Part shown: in pieces, positions 44,487 through 54,741 of the stretch | Layout of the letters: every line of letters starts with the position of its first letter | Numbering within the stretch: position 1 is the stretch's first letter | Source of the DNA: Toxonevra muliebris | Lineage: Eukaryota > Arthropoda > Insecta > Diptera > Pallopteridae | Length of the DNA stretch: 64,000 nt | NCBI GenBank assembly: GCA_963691655.1 | Contig: OY829330.1 | Span: 16,960,815-17,024,814 of the forward strand | Direction: 5' to 3' | The notes under the pieces: generated by a model | Databases searched by the model: none | What the model was told of the DNA's origin: nothing | Seen by the model: only the letters and a program-made list of their open reading frames with translations | Position numbers and translations under genes: made by a program

Positions 44487-44819
44487 TTACGGTGCATTAC
44501 AGAGTATATGTACAAATACTTGTTTATTGAAATGTCTCTGCTCCTCCAAAGACAGTTGGTGCTGGTGATTCATATGCACTACCCGAATCAACATGGCTAA
44601 CGGCGCGCCGCGGCGGCAGAACACGGTGGAGTCCATGTCATTTTTATTGGACTGCAGCAAGGTGTCCTCCATTAAGAAGTCTAAAAAGCCCTGAACCAGT
44701 TCCAACTGCGACAACTTGACATTGCTCACAGTGGAAACTGGCCTTGGGTCTTCTGACTCGGAATTCGCCTCGATATCGGCCAGCGAATCCGTGGAAGTGG
44801 CAGTGTCTGTGTTTTCCAA
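44487..44819 (-). CDS. Unidentified 110-codon ORF with host-like composition
   Basis: The frame on the - strand starts with an ATG at 44819 and ends at a TAG at 44487. It reads an acidic, Ser/Thr-rich N-terminus (DTATSTDSLADIEANSESED) and a hydrophobic/helical middle (LSQLELVQGFLDFLMEDTLL), then RRGAPLAMLIRVVHMNHQHQ. Its base composition is clearly more GC-rich than the flanks, and the residues look like ordinary protein rather than translated AT repeats. Upstream, past a CAACT tandem run (44817-44835), a further readable stretch (SLVPLAKIGGMINYGFETIT) stands in another context. It could be a retrocopy of a host gene, an exon of a nested gene or part of an unknown transposon. I do not recognise the family. 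Confidence 0.4.
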   Translation of the reverse strand: MENTDTATSTDSLADIEANSESEDPRPVSTVSNVKLSQLELVQGFLDFLMEDTLLQSNKNDMDSTVFCRRGAPLAMLIRVVHMNHQHQLSLEEQRHFNKQVFVHILCNAP

Positions 44820-45122
44820 CTCAACTCAACTCAACTAGACCTTCAATGTGATTGTCTCGAAACCGTAGTTAATCATGCCTCCGATTTTCGCCAAAGGAAC
44901 CAAGGAATCTTAATTGACCACTATATAAGCATGGATGAAAAAATTTTATTTAAATTCCATTATGCAGGACGAAAACTGTACTAATGTTTTTCCATTAATC
45001 TGAATTGTTTCATTAATTTAAATCGTAGTTGAGAATCGAGCCGAAATACAATTTTTGACAACTTAGTGTGTTACTTATTTAACTTTCAATTAATTTTTCT
45101 ATTCTATCTTATCTTACAACAG

Positions 45123-45742
45123 ATTTTGATGAATGTGCACACTCCCAATTCCATGATTGTTCGAAAAACGCCATCTGTTTTAACCTACAGGGGACCTATA
45201 CTTGCAGCTGCCGCGAAGGTTATGCAGATTTATCTGAAAATTCTATATATCCAGGACGCTTATGTTCAGCAGAAATGATAGGCTGTGAGAAATGTCACTA
45301 TCATGGAAAATGTGTTATGGTGCCACATAAATCAATCAGTGGCCACATAGCCAATAGTACCAGCGGTCAACAGCATCATATCGATATGATTTGTGAATGT
45401 TTCGCCTGGCATACAGGCGCTTCCTGTCAGCTCAATTTGAAAATATTGCTGATTGCATTAATTGCAGTTGGTACATTGTTATTTATACTCTTATTATTCT
45501 GTATATTGCTAACTTGTACAAAACGACGTAAACGACATCAGTGCCATCCACTATCATCGACATTTGCAGGCATACACAAAATTGCAACAAAAAATGCACG
45601 TCTAACAGCAGCTATATCGTCCGCTGCTGGTGGTGGTGTAACTGGGCGAAGTGGTGGAAAAAACATTAACATTGATAAGCGTGCAATGATTAAAGATTCA
45701 AGCAGTGAAACGAGTCAAAATTCTTTGCCATATATTTTAAAG
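45123..45742 (+). CDS. Host membrane-protein gene, exon D: two EGF modules, transmembrane helix
   Basis: The acceptor TTACAACAG ends at 45122. The first two bases join the G from exon C to give Asp of DFDECAHSQFHDC. The calcium-binding-type EGF (D-x-D-E-C ... N ... Y-x-C-x-C) runs to about 45264. A third EGF follows (GCEKCHYHGKCVM ... MICECFAWHTGASC). The transmembrane helix LKILLIALIAVGTLLFILLL... covers 45437-45517 and is followed by the basic stop-transfer TKRRKRH. The donor is AAG|GTAATT at 45743, phase 0. The topology is therefore EGF/SEA outside and the tail inside. The frame 5' of the ATG at 45275 is coding, so that ATG is not a start. Confidence 0.92.
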
Positions 45743-45824
45743 GTAATTTCGTTATTCCGAAAGAGAGAAATTCATAAGTAATCTGATATGATTAGCTGTT
45801 GTCTTTATTTTCCTAACTACACAG

Positions 45825-46274
45825 AAAGAGTCAACTGCAATTCCAAAAAAAAATCATCATTCCAACAATAACAGTAATAGCTTCAATAATAGTTGTCGTC
45901 CGATTAGCAATCAACATGAACAATCACAAAAGCAACAATCAGCATCATCATTGCCATATGATCCAATTGCAGTGAATTCTATAACTGGTGCCACTAATAG
46001 CTCAAATATTATAATGCTGCCAACAACATTGGCGCATTCGTTTAATGAATTAGAGCATGATTATCCCGAACAATCAGATCGTTCTTTAACTGTGATGATA
46101 CCCCGGGCAAAATATCATCATCCATCTGTATTACCACAAACACAATTGATGCATCATCAGCTTACCATGGAACGGACCGATAAGCATCAACAGCACAATA
46201 AATCAGAGCCGATGACCATATCACAACTTTGTGTAAGCTCAGGAAATTGCGTTGATACAGCACCATCAGGACAG
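45825..46274 (+). CDS. Host membrane-protein gene, exon E: cytoplasmic tail
   Basis: It begins after ACTACACAG (ending 45824) in phase 0 with KESTAIPKKNHHSNNNSNS and ends at CAG|GTTTGT (46275), phase 0. The 150 codons are Asn/Ser/Gln/His-rich with a few denser patches (AHSFNELEHDYPEQSDRSLT, VMIPRAKYHHPSVLPQTQLM). The intron before it is only 82 bp. No catalytic domain is seen, so an adaptor-binding tail is likely. This is inference. Confidence 0.87.
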
Positions 46275-47215
46275 GTTTGTAAAATAATAACTTGATAAGA
46301 ATACTTTAATCAGGTCACGTGACAGAGACTATTATAAAGTTAAAATAAAATTCCAATGAAAAAAATCCGAAATCAATTACGAATTTTTGGTAAAGCACAA
46401 CTTTTTTATGTGTGAGTTCTATCCCATACAAATGGTACGCCATGTGTAGGAGAGAACAAAGTCGTTCTAGGTGCAATTTAGGTAATTAGTTACTTTACAG
46501 TAGGTAGAAAAAGTAAGTTATTTTAAACACTCATCCTGAGGAAAATTTGTCCAACTCATATACAAGAGCAATCTTTTAAATCAGCCAGGTTTGGAGTTTT
46601 TTTCACCTATACGCCCAAGCATTTTCAATGGGTGATAAGTCAGGACCTTGAGGAGGCCATTTCAACACACTTTTTCATCCTCAAGATATTCCGTAACTGT
46701 TTTTGCTGTATGTATGGGTGCGTTATCCTGCTGAAGTAGGAAATTCGGTCCAACAATCGTTAATCCTTGGAGATGGCATGCTCGTTCAAAATATTTCAGG
46801 GACCGAAAATAACTGTTATTTTCCATTTTTCAACTCAAAAAGTTACCCACAAAAAATGGCCGTAAGGGATCTTCAAATTTCACTAATGTTGTATGTCTTT
46901 TAAATTCATGGCTTTTATCGTAACGGGCTAAATAAAATTGTAAATTATTGACTATTATCCAATTGGCAAGAAATAATAGTTATAATTGACTTTTATTTTG
47001 TCGGGCAAAAAAAAAACAGTTATTTTATGACTTTTATTTTGTTGGCCAAAACGAACCAGTTAATTTATGACTTTTATTTTTTTGGACAAAAATAAATGGT
47101 CAACCCTTATCACTGATTAACAAAACACCAAAAATACATGGTGTTATATATTTTTAAAAAGTACTCTTTGAGGCATTTTCAACAGTATACAATACTTAGG
47201 GATCGGCTTCATTCC

Positions 47216-47229
47216 ATTATATGACCTTT
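47216..47229 (+). repeat. SINE target-site duplication, left copy
   Basis: ATTATATGACCTTT is identical to 47677-47690 and directly flanks the SINE. Confidence 0.85.
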
Positions 47230-47676
47230 ATTATTATTATTTGAAGGAAGGACGACTCGAAAGTCAGGCACTGCGACCTATAAGATATTTTGTACCAAAG
47301 CCCCAAGAAAGAAAGAAAGAAAGGAAGGGAGAAAGAAAGATAGATAAGAAACATACCCAAGCCGAGAATCGAACTCGGGTCTCCAAAAACAAGAGTCTGG
47401 CACTCTTCCACTAGACCACAGTGGCGATGGTAGGACCTACAGTTTAACGCCGATTCCGAACGGCTATGTGGCAATTTTTTATCAGCTCGGTGGTTTTGCC
47501 ATTACCAACCAAGGTGTGTACTTGTACACATTCTTATAATTCTCATCCACTTCATATCGATAGTGAATATAAGAAGATTATGAGAATTAACCACCAGACC
47601 AAGACGGGAATCGAACCCGCAACCTTCTGGATGAAAGTCTAGTGCACTATCCACTAGACTATCGAGGTCGTCAGTT
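47230..47676 (-). mobile_element. Two-headed tRNA-derived SINE, copy 2, with 14-bp target duplication
   Basis: Reading the - strand from 47672: a first tRNA-like head with A box TAGTCTAGTGG (47651-47661) and B box GGTTCGATTCCC (47606-47617), then the body shared with 32921-33140. After TAGGTCC it switches to a second tRNA-like unit with A box TGGTCTAGTGG (47408-47418) and B box GAGTTCGATTCTCGG (47362-47376). A CTTT-rich run, about 50 bp, and an AATAATAATAA tail at 47230-47240 follow. The 14-bp flanking duplication makes this a complete insertion. It landed inside the fold-back element. Confidence 0.92.
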
Positions 47677-47690
47677 ATTATATGACCTTT
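47677..47690 (+). repeat. SINE target-site duplication, right copy
   Basis: Identical to 47216-47229. Confidence 0.85.
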
Positions 47691-48011
47691 GCTCATATGC
47701 AAATGTATGAATGCGAACTGAAATACAAAATTGGCAGTAACTTCAATACATTTTCGAAAAGTACATGAAGAGACCTTTCTAATTGTTTCAGAATTTTTCG
47801 GATCCCTTTACTTTAATATTTCATACCCCAAAGCCTATATTATAAAGCATTGCAGCAGTTGTTTCGGAATTTAAAAATTAAAATTTTTTTACCTATAATA
47901 TGCGGGCGGATGAGCTGAATCGAATGGCATCATTTTTTTTAATTGCTCAAGCCGTTCGCTTGCAAATAGGGTTGACCACTTATTTTTGTCAAAAAAAAAA
48001 TAAAAGTCATA

Positions 48012-49263
48012 TTGGGAGTATGAATGTATAAACTCGTATTTTTTTTCGTAATTTGGACATTTATTGTGAAAAAGTGATTATAAATTTATTCTTTAAAGTA
48101 TTGTCCATCGTTAGCCACAACCTTTTCCCATCCTTCTGGTAGCATACTGATTCCGCGTCGAAAGAACTCCTCATCTTTTGAGGTTATCGTTCGAAAGAAC
48201 GGAAGTGCTGCTAAGTAGGCCATGTGTCATCAATCGGAACAAGTGGTAATCAGAAGGAGTAATGTCTGGAGAATACGGCGAGTGGGGTAACACTTCCCAT
48301 TTCAGCGTTTCCAAGTATGTTTTTACTTGCCTTGCAACATGCGGCCGAGCATTGTCGTGTTGAAGAATAACTTCGTCGTGTCTATTATTATATTCTGGCC
48401 TCTTATCCTTTAATGCTCGGCTCAAACGCATCAATTGTAGTCGGTAGCGGCCGCCAATGATCGTTTCATTCGGTTTCAACAGCTCATAATACACGACACT
48501 TTCCTTACCCCACAAAATACACAACATGAGCTTGGATCCATTGATGTTCGGCTTTGTCGTTGATGTTGATGCATGTCCGGGCGGTCCCCATGATTTCTTA
48601 CGCTTTGGGTTATCGTAACGTATCCTCTTTTCATCGCCAGTCACAATACGATGCAGAAAACCCTTTCTTTTCTGTCGTTCAATCAGCAGTTCACATGTGA
48701 AAAATCGTCGTTCGACGTCTCTCGGCTTCAATTCGTACGGCACCCAATTTCCTTGCTTTTGAATCATTCCCAATGCTTTTAATCGTTTAGAAATGGTTGA
48801 TTGATCAACTCCTAAAGATTCTGCAAGTTCTTGTTGCGTTTGACATGAATCTTCTTCGAGTAATGCCTTCAATTCTTTATCTTCGAACTTTTTCGGGCAG
48901 CCTGAACGTTCCTTGTCTTCAACATCAAAATCACCACTTTTGAAACGGGCATACCACACCTGACACATTCTAACGTCTATAGCACAGTCAGGATAAGCTT
49001 CAGTGAGTAAACGATGTGCTTCAGTTGCGTTTTTCTTTAAATGGAAGAAGCAAATTAAAACTTCCTGCAAATGTTGTTTTGTTGGCACGAAATTCGACAT
49101 TTTCAGCTATAGTAAAACACTTTTGTAAAATTATTTGACAGATCAATTCTTATAGTATTTTTGGAGCTCTTCGAGATAGAATAGCTGTCAATGTCAAAAA
49201 AATGGCGCGTATGATAGATATGAAGTTAGTCACAATTACGAGCTAATACATTCATACTCCCAA
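48012..49263 (-). mobile_element. Nearly full-length mariner element
   Basis: The ends TTGGGAGTATGAATGTAT and its inverted copy form TIRs of about 30 bp. TA flanks both sides (48010-48011, 49264-49265). The 1,252 bp length is normal for mariner. Removing it with one TA restores an uninterrupted subrepeat unit of the fold-back element (AAAAGTCATAAAATAACTG), so the insertion is recent relative to its host element. Its TIRs differ from the mariner at 42.5 kb, so it is a different lineage. Confidence 0.93.
48080..49100 (-). pseudogene. mariner transposase, open for 309 codons then frameshifted
   Basis: The ATG at 49100 starts MSNFVPTKQHLQEVL, with two helix-turn-helix regions (VRMCQVWYARFKSGDF; QQELAESLGVDQSTISKRL). 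All catalytic Asp residues are there: VTGDEKRI, ILQHDNARPHVA and SPDITPSDYHLF, the last two 34 residues apart (DD34D). Usual features at these motifs differ slightly: GDEKRI where most have GDEKW. The frame ends at a TGA at 48171; the expected C-terminus (SKDEEFFRRGISMLPEGWEK) lies in another frame just downstream, to about 48080. So one small indel, with a short disturbed region before it, is the visible lesion. Activity is uncertain and probably lost. Confidence 0.88.
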
Positions 49264-50139
49264 TAAAATAACTGATTCGATTTGGCCAACAAAATTAAAG
49301 TCATAAAATAACTGCTTTTTTTTGCACAGCAAAATAAAAGTCAAATATAACTATTATTTCTTGTCAAAAATCATAATAATTTACCGTTTTATTTAGCCTA
49401 TTACAATAAAAGTCACAAAATAACTTTGAATATTTGACTTTTACTGTAAAATGTATAACCGTTAGGGTCCCTGAAATTTTTAAATAAACTACCTTTCCTT
49501 CTAATACCACAATACTACCAATGCCATTTGCAGATAAGCATCCCCACACCATTAGGCCTTTTTCCACCGACTTAACTGTGGGTAAAGTGGACTTGCATGA
49601 CAGTTCTTCTTTGGATTTGCGCCAAACATAAACCATACCATGGGAATAACGTAGCCTAATCATCGACTCATAAGTCCATAATTCATTATACCAAAAGCAA
49701 TAACTTTCTCTATTGCGACCTGGATTTTGTTAAATTTATCGGCAATATATTGTTGTGTATGGCCATCTATGTACAAATTAATTATGGCTGAACGCTCTTC
49801 GTTCGAAAGTTGTTTGAATTTAACCATTTTCATTAAGTTTTAATTAATTTAAATTGCACCAATATTTCAAAATTATATTTAAACAAAACTTTATTAAAAT
49901 TTTAACTTACCAACTTAGCTTAAAACTTTAGAAAATATTTAATTCACACTTTTAACAAATTCTTGTAATTTAAATTTAGACTTTAACACACAAACACTGA
50001 TTGTTTGCCACGCTATATAACTGACTATTTTCACAGAATACAACGCAAATTCCACATCAGACAAGCAAACATAAAAAAAAAACCATTGATAACGGTGCTT
50101 TTCAAACATATACAAACAAAGTTAATATTTAACCCTTAA

Positions 50140-50728
50140 ATAGTAACAATGGGTCACTCATGCCACGGTCAAACTGTCTCTTCTTGCTCTCCTCCGAGGG
50201 GGAGAGACGGTGAGGGATGGGGCCAAACTATACTATAAATAATTTTATACTAGTAGACTACTAGTTCCCTAAGCGTTAATGGTTTAGTGCGTGAACAGCC
50301 GTTGTAAAGGCCATCCGAAATATCGAAAAGGCAGGAATGACCCACCGTCTTGATTGCATATAATAATTTGGCCTCATCGTTGCCATAATTTTATATTTTT
50401 GTATTTCTTTTTCTTTTTTAACAAATTTTTAAAATTCATGTCTTTTCGATGAATAAAATTGATTAAAAAATAATACAATGTCTACTTTATTGTAAATTGT
50501 ACCTCTTTACGTACCTTGAAAAACCGTGATTTTCATGCTCAAAACTTAAGCATCCCTTGAATTTATACAGACTTTCAATATTTTTTTTCATAAAATACCA
50601 TTATTTTAATTTTAAAAAATATCCTTATACTAGGATAGTTGATGTAATACAATGAATTTTTTCGGATTTTTCAGAGCACTTAAAAGAACTTTTTAAAGTG
50701 TCAGGCACGAGTGACCCACCGTTACAAT
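50140..50728. repeat. MITE-like element with GGGTCACTC ends, nested in the Tc1 5' region
   Basis: AACAATGGGTCACTCATGCC (about 50145) is matched in reverse at 50706-50725 (GGCACGAGTGACCCACCGTT). A third GTGACCC-like motif (GAATGACCCACCG) stands at 50336. No coding sequence. The 5' part has a GA/CT-rich higher-GC patch around 50180-50215. Confidence 0.6.
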
Positions 50729-51388
50729 TTAAAGGTGTCGAAAAACACATTAAAAAAGCCAATAACTTTCTTTTTCTACCTACTGTATGTTGTGCACGCG
50801 CCCTAACAGTGGCGTTTCATTAATTCGAAATTGGGTCAGATTTTTTAAGCGCTACGAAAAATATTTTCTCTACACCAATGTAGGACAGCACCTTGGACGC
50901 ATGCAGATCAGCTGTTTTTATATTCAGATGTATACGCTCACATGTACATGACAAAAGTCATCAGTCCAAGGTGAATTTTTTCGCCTTTAAAAGTGTAAGA
51001 GAGATATGTTTAGCAAAAGTGAATGTATCCAATTGGTTTGGGCTTCAATAGTTCTTTTCTAAGTTTTTACCTGTCGGCCAAACAATGATCGACTTTGCCC
51101 AAGTCTTCCCTATGTTAAGGTGTAAAAAATTTGGGCTGTACAAAAATTTATGTTTGATTCCGGATTTATTCATTTGAATTTTTAGTTGAAAGTTGACGTT
51201 TCAATTTAAGCCATATGTCAGGCGTCCCTCTGACGTCAAGCTTGCAAGCTACATTTGATTAAAAGTGTAGTTTTGTACCCAATTTTCTTAAAATTCGCTG
51301 TGATGAAAAATCGAATAGTTTTGCGGTTCTTGCATAATTTTTGTATTAATATTCTAAAATGTCTAATAATTCTAATTTCTTTTTATAG

Positions 51389-51741
51389 CAAATAAATAAA
51401 AAAATGTTAACGACCAGTGCAAAAAAGTGTGCATTGAATAGAACCACACCCGGAGCATTAGTATCGGCAGGTTTTGAAGTGTCTGCCATAGTTAGTGGTA
51501 ATTTGCTTAGTTCTAGCAGCGGCGCATTAAGCTGTTCTACAAATGGTGGCAGTGCCTTAGACAATATGTTTACCACAAATGCTGCTGGTCCGGCGGAAGC
51601 TTACACATCCGGTAGTACAATCCATGAAGAACAAATTATTTCAAATTTTATGAGCGGTGAATCATTGAATGCTCACCTTAATAAATTAAATTTAAGCGAA
51701 GGTCCAGAATCAGAATATAATCCATATAAATGTGACAAAGA
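51389..51741 (+). CDS. Host membrane-protein gene, exon F: cytoplasmic tail
   Basis: The acceptor TTTTTATAG ends at 51388 and the reading continues in phase 0 as QINKKMLTTSAKKCALNRTT. The donor GA|GTAAGT at 51742 leaves phase 2. The 117 codons are Ser/Ala/Gly-rich, then more ordered with HEEQIISNFMSGESLNAHLN and KLNLSEGPESEYNPYKCDKE, which could be a short interaction motif. The TAA seen in the frame at 51743 lies inside the donor, so it is not the end of the protein. Confidence 0.88.
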
Positions 51742-52152
51742 GTAAGTAAACATGTAATATTTTATGATGCTTATTAAAAAAGGGGATCAGTATATACCAA
51801 AGATTACCATAGTGACCTACGCTTGAATAAGAAAGTAGAAGAAATAATAATGAAAGTTTTTTGTAAATAAAATACATACATATCATCCGATACTATTTCT
51901 GGATATTTTGGAACTATTCGAACTTTTTGTTTTCTAGTACTGAAACAAATACCAATTATTCAAAATAACATTATAATTTTCAAGCTAACTGCGGTTTTCA
52001 AAAATTTATAAATGCAAGATATATTAAAAAAATTCAAATACTAACAGGTATATAAATTTTATTGACCATCACTGTATATGTCTGTTCATACTTACATAAT
52101 ATATACCTTTACCTATATATAAACACTAACAAATGTTTTTCGAAAACTTCAG

Positions 52153-52249
52153 GTCAACAGAAGCGCGCTCTTTTGATGAAACAACGGTACAAGCTACTAC
52201 CAAATGCATGCACATCTGCTTCGAGAGCCAAACTACGACAATTAACGAT
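52153..52249 (+). CDS. Host membrane-protein gene, exon G
   Basis: The acceptor AACTTCAG ends at 52152. One base completes the Glu codon begun in exon F. Then 32 codons follow: STEARSFDETTVQATTKCMH and ICFESQTTTIND. The donor GAT|GTAAGT starts at 52250, phase 0. This exon is too short to be found from open frames alone. The splice consensus and phase make it secure. Confidence 0.8.
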
Positions 52250-52486
52250 GTAAGTAAAAATAATGTATATACAGGATGAATGATTCTTCCCGATGGTCAA
52301 TACGAAAGGAGGTGATAGTGGAGATCCAAGCAAGTGGAGGCTATTTTTACCCGCTTGCGAGTTAGTGAGGGTTAAAGATTTTTACGTCTTGTTCCAGTCT
52401 TTTTGCTTAAAACCTTTGATGGACAATCCTGCCTTTTGGCGGGCAACGCTATAGTCTAATTACACTGTACAACAAAATGTGCATAA

Positions 52487-52580
52487 AAAATTTATTTTTT
52501 TTCGATTTTTTATGTTTTCTACGCGTTTTAAAAGTTTTTACAACGTTTTCAACAAAAAAGAAAATTTCAAAACAATTTTT
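52487..52580 (+). repeat. Dispersed AT-rich repeat, third location
   Basis: It carries TTTTTCGATTTTTTATGTTT and TACAACGTTTTCAACAAAAA, the same family as 16013-16195 and 21105-21190. Confidence 0.55.
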
Positions 52581-53017
52581 CAACAAAAATCTTTTATTCT
52601 TGCCAACTGTAAAAAAGTTAAGTTATTTTTCATTTTTCGACTGTGTCGAGTATCGAAATCAAGCATTCCGCACATCAATCCAGCACATAACATTGTTTTC
52701 GCAGTTATAACCGTTATTTGAATATAACAGTTTTTCCCATGAGTAGTGTGACGTCAATACGGGTAACTACGAGTAAATATCGACACTTTTTTCGAGTACT
52801 GAGTAGTTTTTGTACTCGAAAACTTTAAATGAGTATTTACTTGGGATCGAGTATATCACATGAGTGTTTACTTGCAACTCACATTTATTATAAAGTTGCG
52901 AAATGAAAAATTTATTGAATATGAAAATAGTTTCAAATACTTGATGAATCAACTCTGCAACATATATAGCCAACGTTTGTTAGTGAAACTATAGTTATAA
53001 AAATCGGCGCATAGTAA

Positions 53018-53885
53018 TAGTTAGTGATGATTCGATACAAGTAAATACTCAATTCCAATTCGATTCACGTACTTTTTTCACTCGATACCAAACCATAAGT
53101 ATTTTACTTGGTATCGAAAAAAACGGTCAGTATCGGATACTCGATGCTTTGGAAAACATTTATTTACAAAATTGAAATATTACTATACAATATTTAAAAT
53201 TGTGAGACGTATTGCAATATTTTACAGCAATTATATATCAAAATGGTATTGCACATTTTCATATCATAATATTCGTACTGCAGCATTATTCATACTCGTA
53301 TTACAATTTTCCAATGTATGAAAATGGACTACAATAGTCCAGTATTGAAGCTTTAGAAAATATAGCCGCCCATTTATTTATGTAGAATATACCTAATGTA
53401 TATTGAAACATTTTCATTAAAATAAAATATTTTTAAAAAGCTAATATCTGTTGATTAGTTTTCCCGCTATTATAAATTTTCAAGCGATTTGTATCTAAAT
53501 ATAATAAACAAAGAGTCTAGATTCCTTGCAAATGTCAAAATAAGCAGAGTTGAAAGCTGAAAGATCTAGACTAAGTATTTGGTTAACACTACTCAAATTT
53601 TTTTTTGCGTCAGGCACCTTACGTATTTTCTATGCATTTCGCATGTTTCAAGTAGAAATATCTCAAAAACATGACGTATAGATGAAAAAATCTGTACGCC
53701 ATCGTGATCAAAGAAATGATGTATGAGGTGCCTGACACCAATTTCGTGTTGAGTAGTGCAATTTGTCTCTTCAAACGAGTATTCGATTCAAGTACATATT
53801 CGATACTTTTTTCCGATATTTTCGGTAGCATAGATACTTTTATTCGATATTAATAATAATATGTTGGTATCGAATCAACACTAGT
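53018..53885. mobile_element. hAT-type MITE with 8-bp target duplication
   Basis: CATAGTAA flanks both sides (53010-53017 and 53886-53893). The ends read TAGTGATGATTCGATAC and, inverted, TAGTGTTGATTCGATAC. The interior is rich in TCGATA/ACTCG motifs (for example GGTATCGA, TCGATACC). It has no transposase. The 8-bp duplication is the mark of hAT elements. Confidence 0.82.
53588..53759. repeat. 172-bp MITE nested in the hAT-type MITE
   Basis: CACTACTCAA...GTCAGGCACCT at 53588-53620 is inverted at 53726-53759 (AGGTGCCTGAC...TTGAGTAGTG). The centre is AT-rich and non-coding. Confidence 0.65.
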
Positions 53886-54569
53886 CATAGTAAAAAATTA
53901 AGTGTACTTTAACTAAACTATACTTTAATGGCACTTTATTATTGACTATGACTATGCGCCATTGCAATTAATATAAAGAGCACTTTAAGAAAAACTCTAC
54001 CTTATTTTTGACAATGGTTGTGGGCCAATGAGTTTTAATGGCATTAAAAATAAGCTGGCTATTTTTTTTTAAGTACTATTTCTAGTGACAATTTGGAACT
54101 TATTTTTCAAGTAATAATGGGAAGTCTATCCTTAATGAGGAGTTTTTTGAAAACTAAGCAATCATCTCTTAATTCAAGAAAAACGCTGCTATACTATAAT
54201 ACTCAAAAAGGCAAATACGATGTTTTTAATAAAAAGAGGATTACATTTACGAAATAAGAATAGATTTCACCATTATTAATTGACAAATGCTATTTGGATT
54301 GCCACCAAAAAAAGTATACGAAAAAAGCAATATCTTTTCAAAACCATTAAAACTCATTTTGAATTAAAAATATATATAGAAAATTTACATCTATGGAAAT
54401 CAGAAAAAAAATTTAACATAAATGTAAGTTAATTTATTTTAAAACAATTTTGTCCATACATCTCTTTTATCTGATAATTTTAATTTTGTTTGAAAGAAAT
54501 GGAATGAGTGCAATACAAGTAAATATCTATATTTTTGATCAAATATTTTTGTTTTGACACCATTAATAT

Positions 54570-54592
54570 TTATGTATATATATATATATATA
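54570..54592 (+). repeat. (TA)n microsatellite
   Basis: A TATATATATATATATATATA run in the intron before exon H. Confidence 0.8.
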
Positions 54593-54741
54593 CCTGTATT
54601 CATGCTTAAAGCAATCGGTGGCTGCTGGCAGCCGACTTTGAGCCGATCGGCGCAATGCTTTGGTCTCCACTGTTCTATTTAATTTTTTTTATAAAAGCAA
54701 AAAATATGTGATACATAGTGTATACACGATTAATTTTACAG

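Larger units (their letters stand above)
46793..49477. mobile_element. Fold-back element with 200-300 bp TIRs made of 40-bp subrepeats
   Basis: The ends ATTTCAGGGACC (46793-46804) and GGTCCCTGAAAT (49466-49477) are inverted. The match continues through GGCTAAATAAAA, AAGAAATAATAGTTATA, ATTGACTTTTATTTTG and CAGTTATTTTATGAC. The inner arms are arrays of about 40-bp units (TTATGACTTTTATTTTGTTG then GGCCAAAACGAACCAGTTAA). Left arm about 46793-47110, right arm 49264-49477 plus the short piece before 48012. It carries a SINE and a mariner. It has no transposase of its own. Confidence 0.8.
46520..49835 (-). pseudogene. Tc1 transposase, interrupted and frameshifted
   Basis: The N-terminal part (49835-49690) reads VKFKQLSNEERSAIINLYID, a Tc1 helix-turn-helix start, with a deletion into RLRYSHGMVYVWRK. 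The block PTVKSVEKGLMVWGCLSANG with GIGSIVVLEG (49480-49600) follows. The fold-back element interrupts after VVYLK. On its other side (46790-46590) the frame resumes with FLLQQDNAPIHTAKTVTEYL and a second frame with WPPQGPDLSPIENAWAYR, which carry the second Asp and the final Glu of the DDE triad. Frameshifts and stops abolish function. Confidence 0.85.
46498..50785 (-). mobile_element. Tc1-like transposon containing nested insertions
   Basis: The left end CAGTAGGTAGAAAAAGTAAG and the right end (reverse complement) CAGTAGGTAGAAAAAGAAAG are matching TIRs. TA flanks both sides (46496-46497 and 50786-50787), as expected for Tc1. The transposase reads on the - strand from about 49830 to 46520 but is split by the fold-back element at 46793-49477. 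A separate MITE sits at about 50140-50728. The element would be about 1.0-1.6 kb without its passengers. Confidence 0.88.
46275..51388 (+). other. Intron E-F (5.1 kb), mostly one composite Tc1 insertion
   Basis: Donor GTTTGT, acceptor TTTTATAG. The Tc1 element 46498-50785 takes up 84 percent. Outside it lie about 220 bp upstream and 600 bp downstream, in which I see only a 10-bp CACCTTGGAC hairpin (50891-50900 / 50962-50971). Confidence 0.85.

Noticed and set aside
47350..47430. A functional tRNA gene on the - strand
   Set aside because: Embedded in a SINE within its 14-bp target duplication; the anticodon stem-loop is irregular (8-nt loop).
51346..51576. A - strand ORF of 76 codons
   Set aside because: Complement of exon F; no domain.
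52477..52721. Two overlapping Phe/Lys-rich + strand frames
   Set aside because: Translated AT-rich repeat, shared with intronic repeats at 16 and 21 kb.
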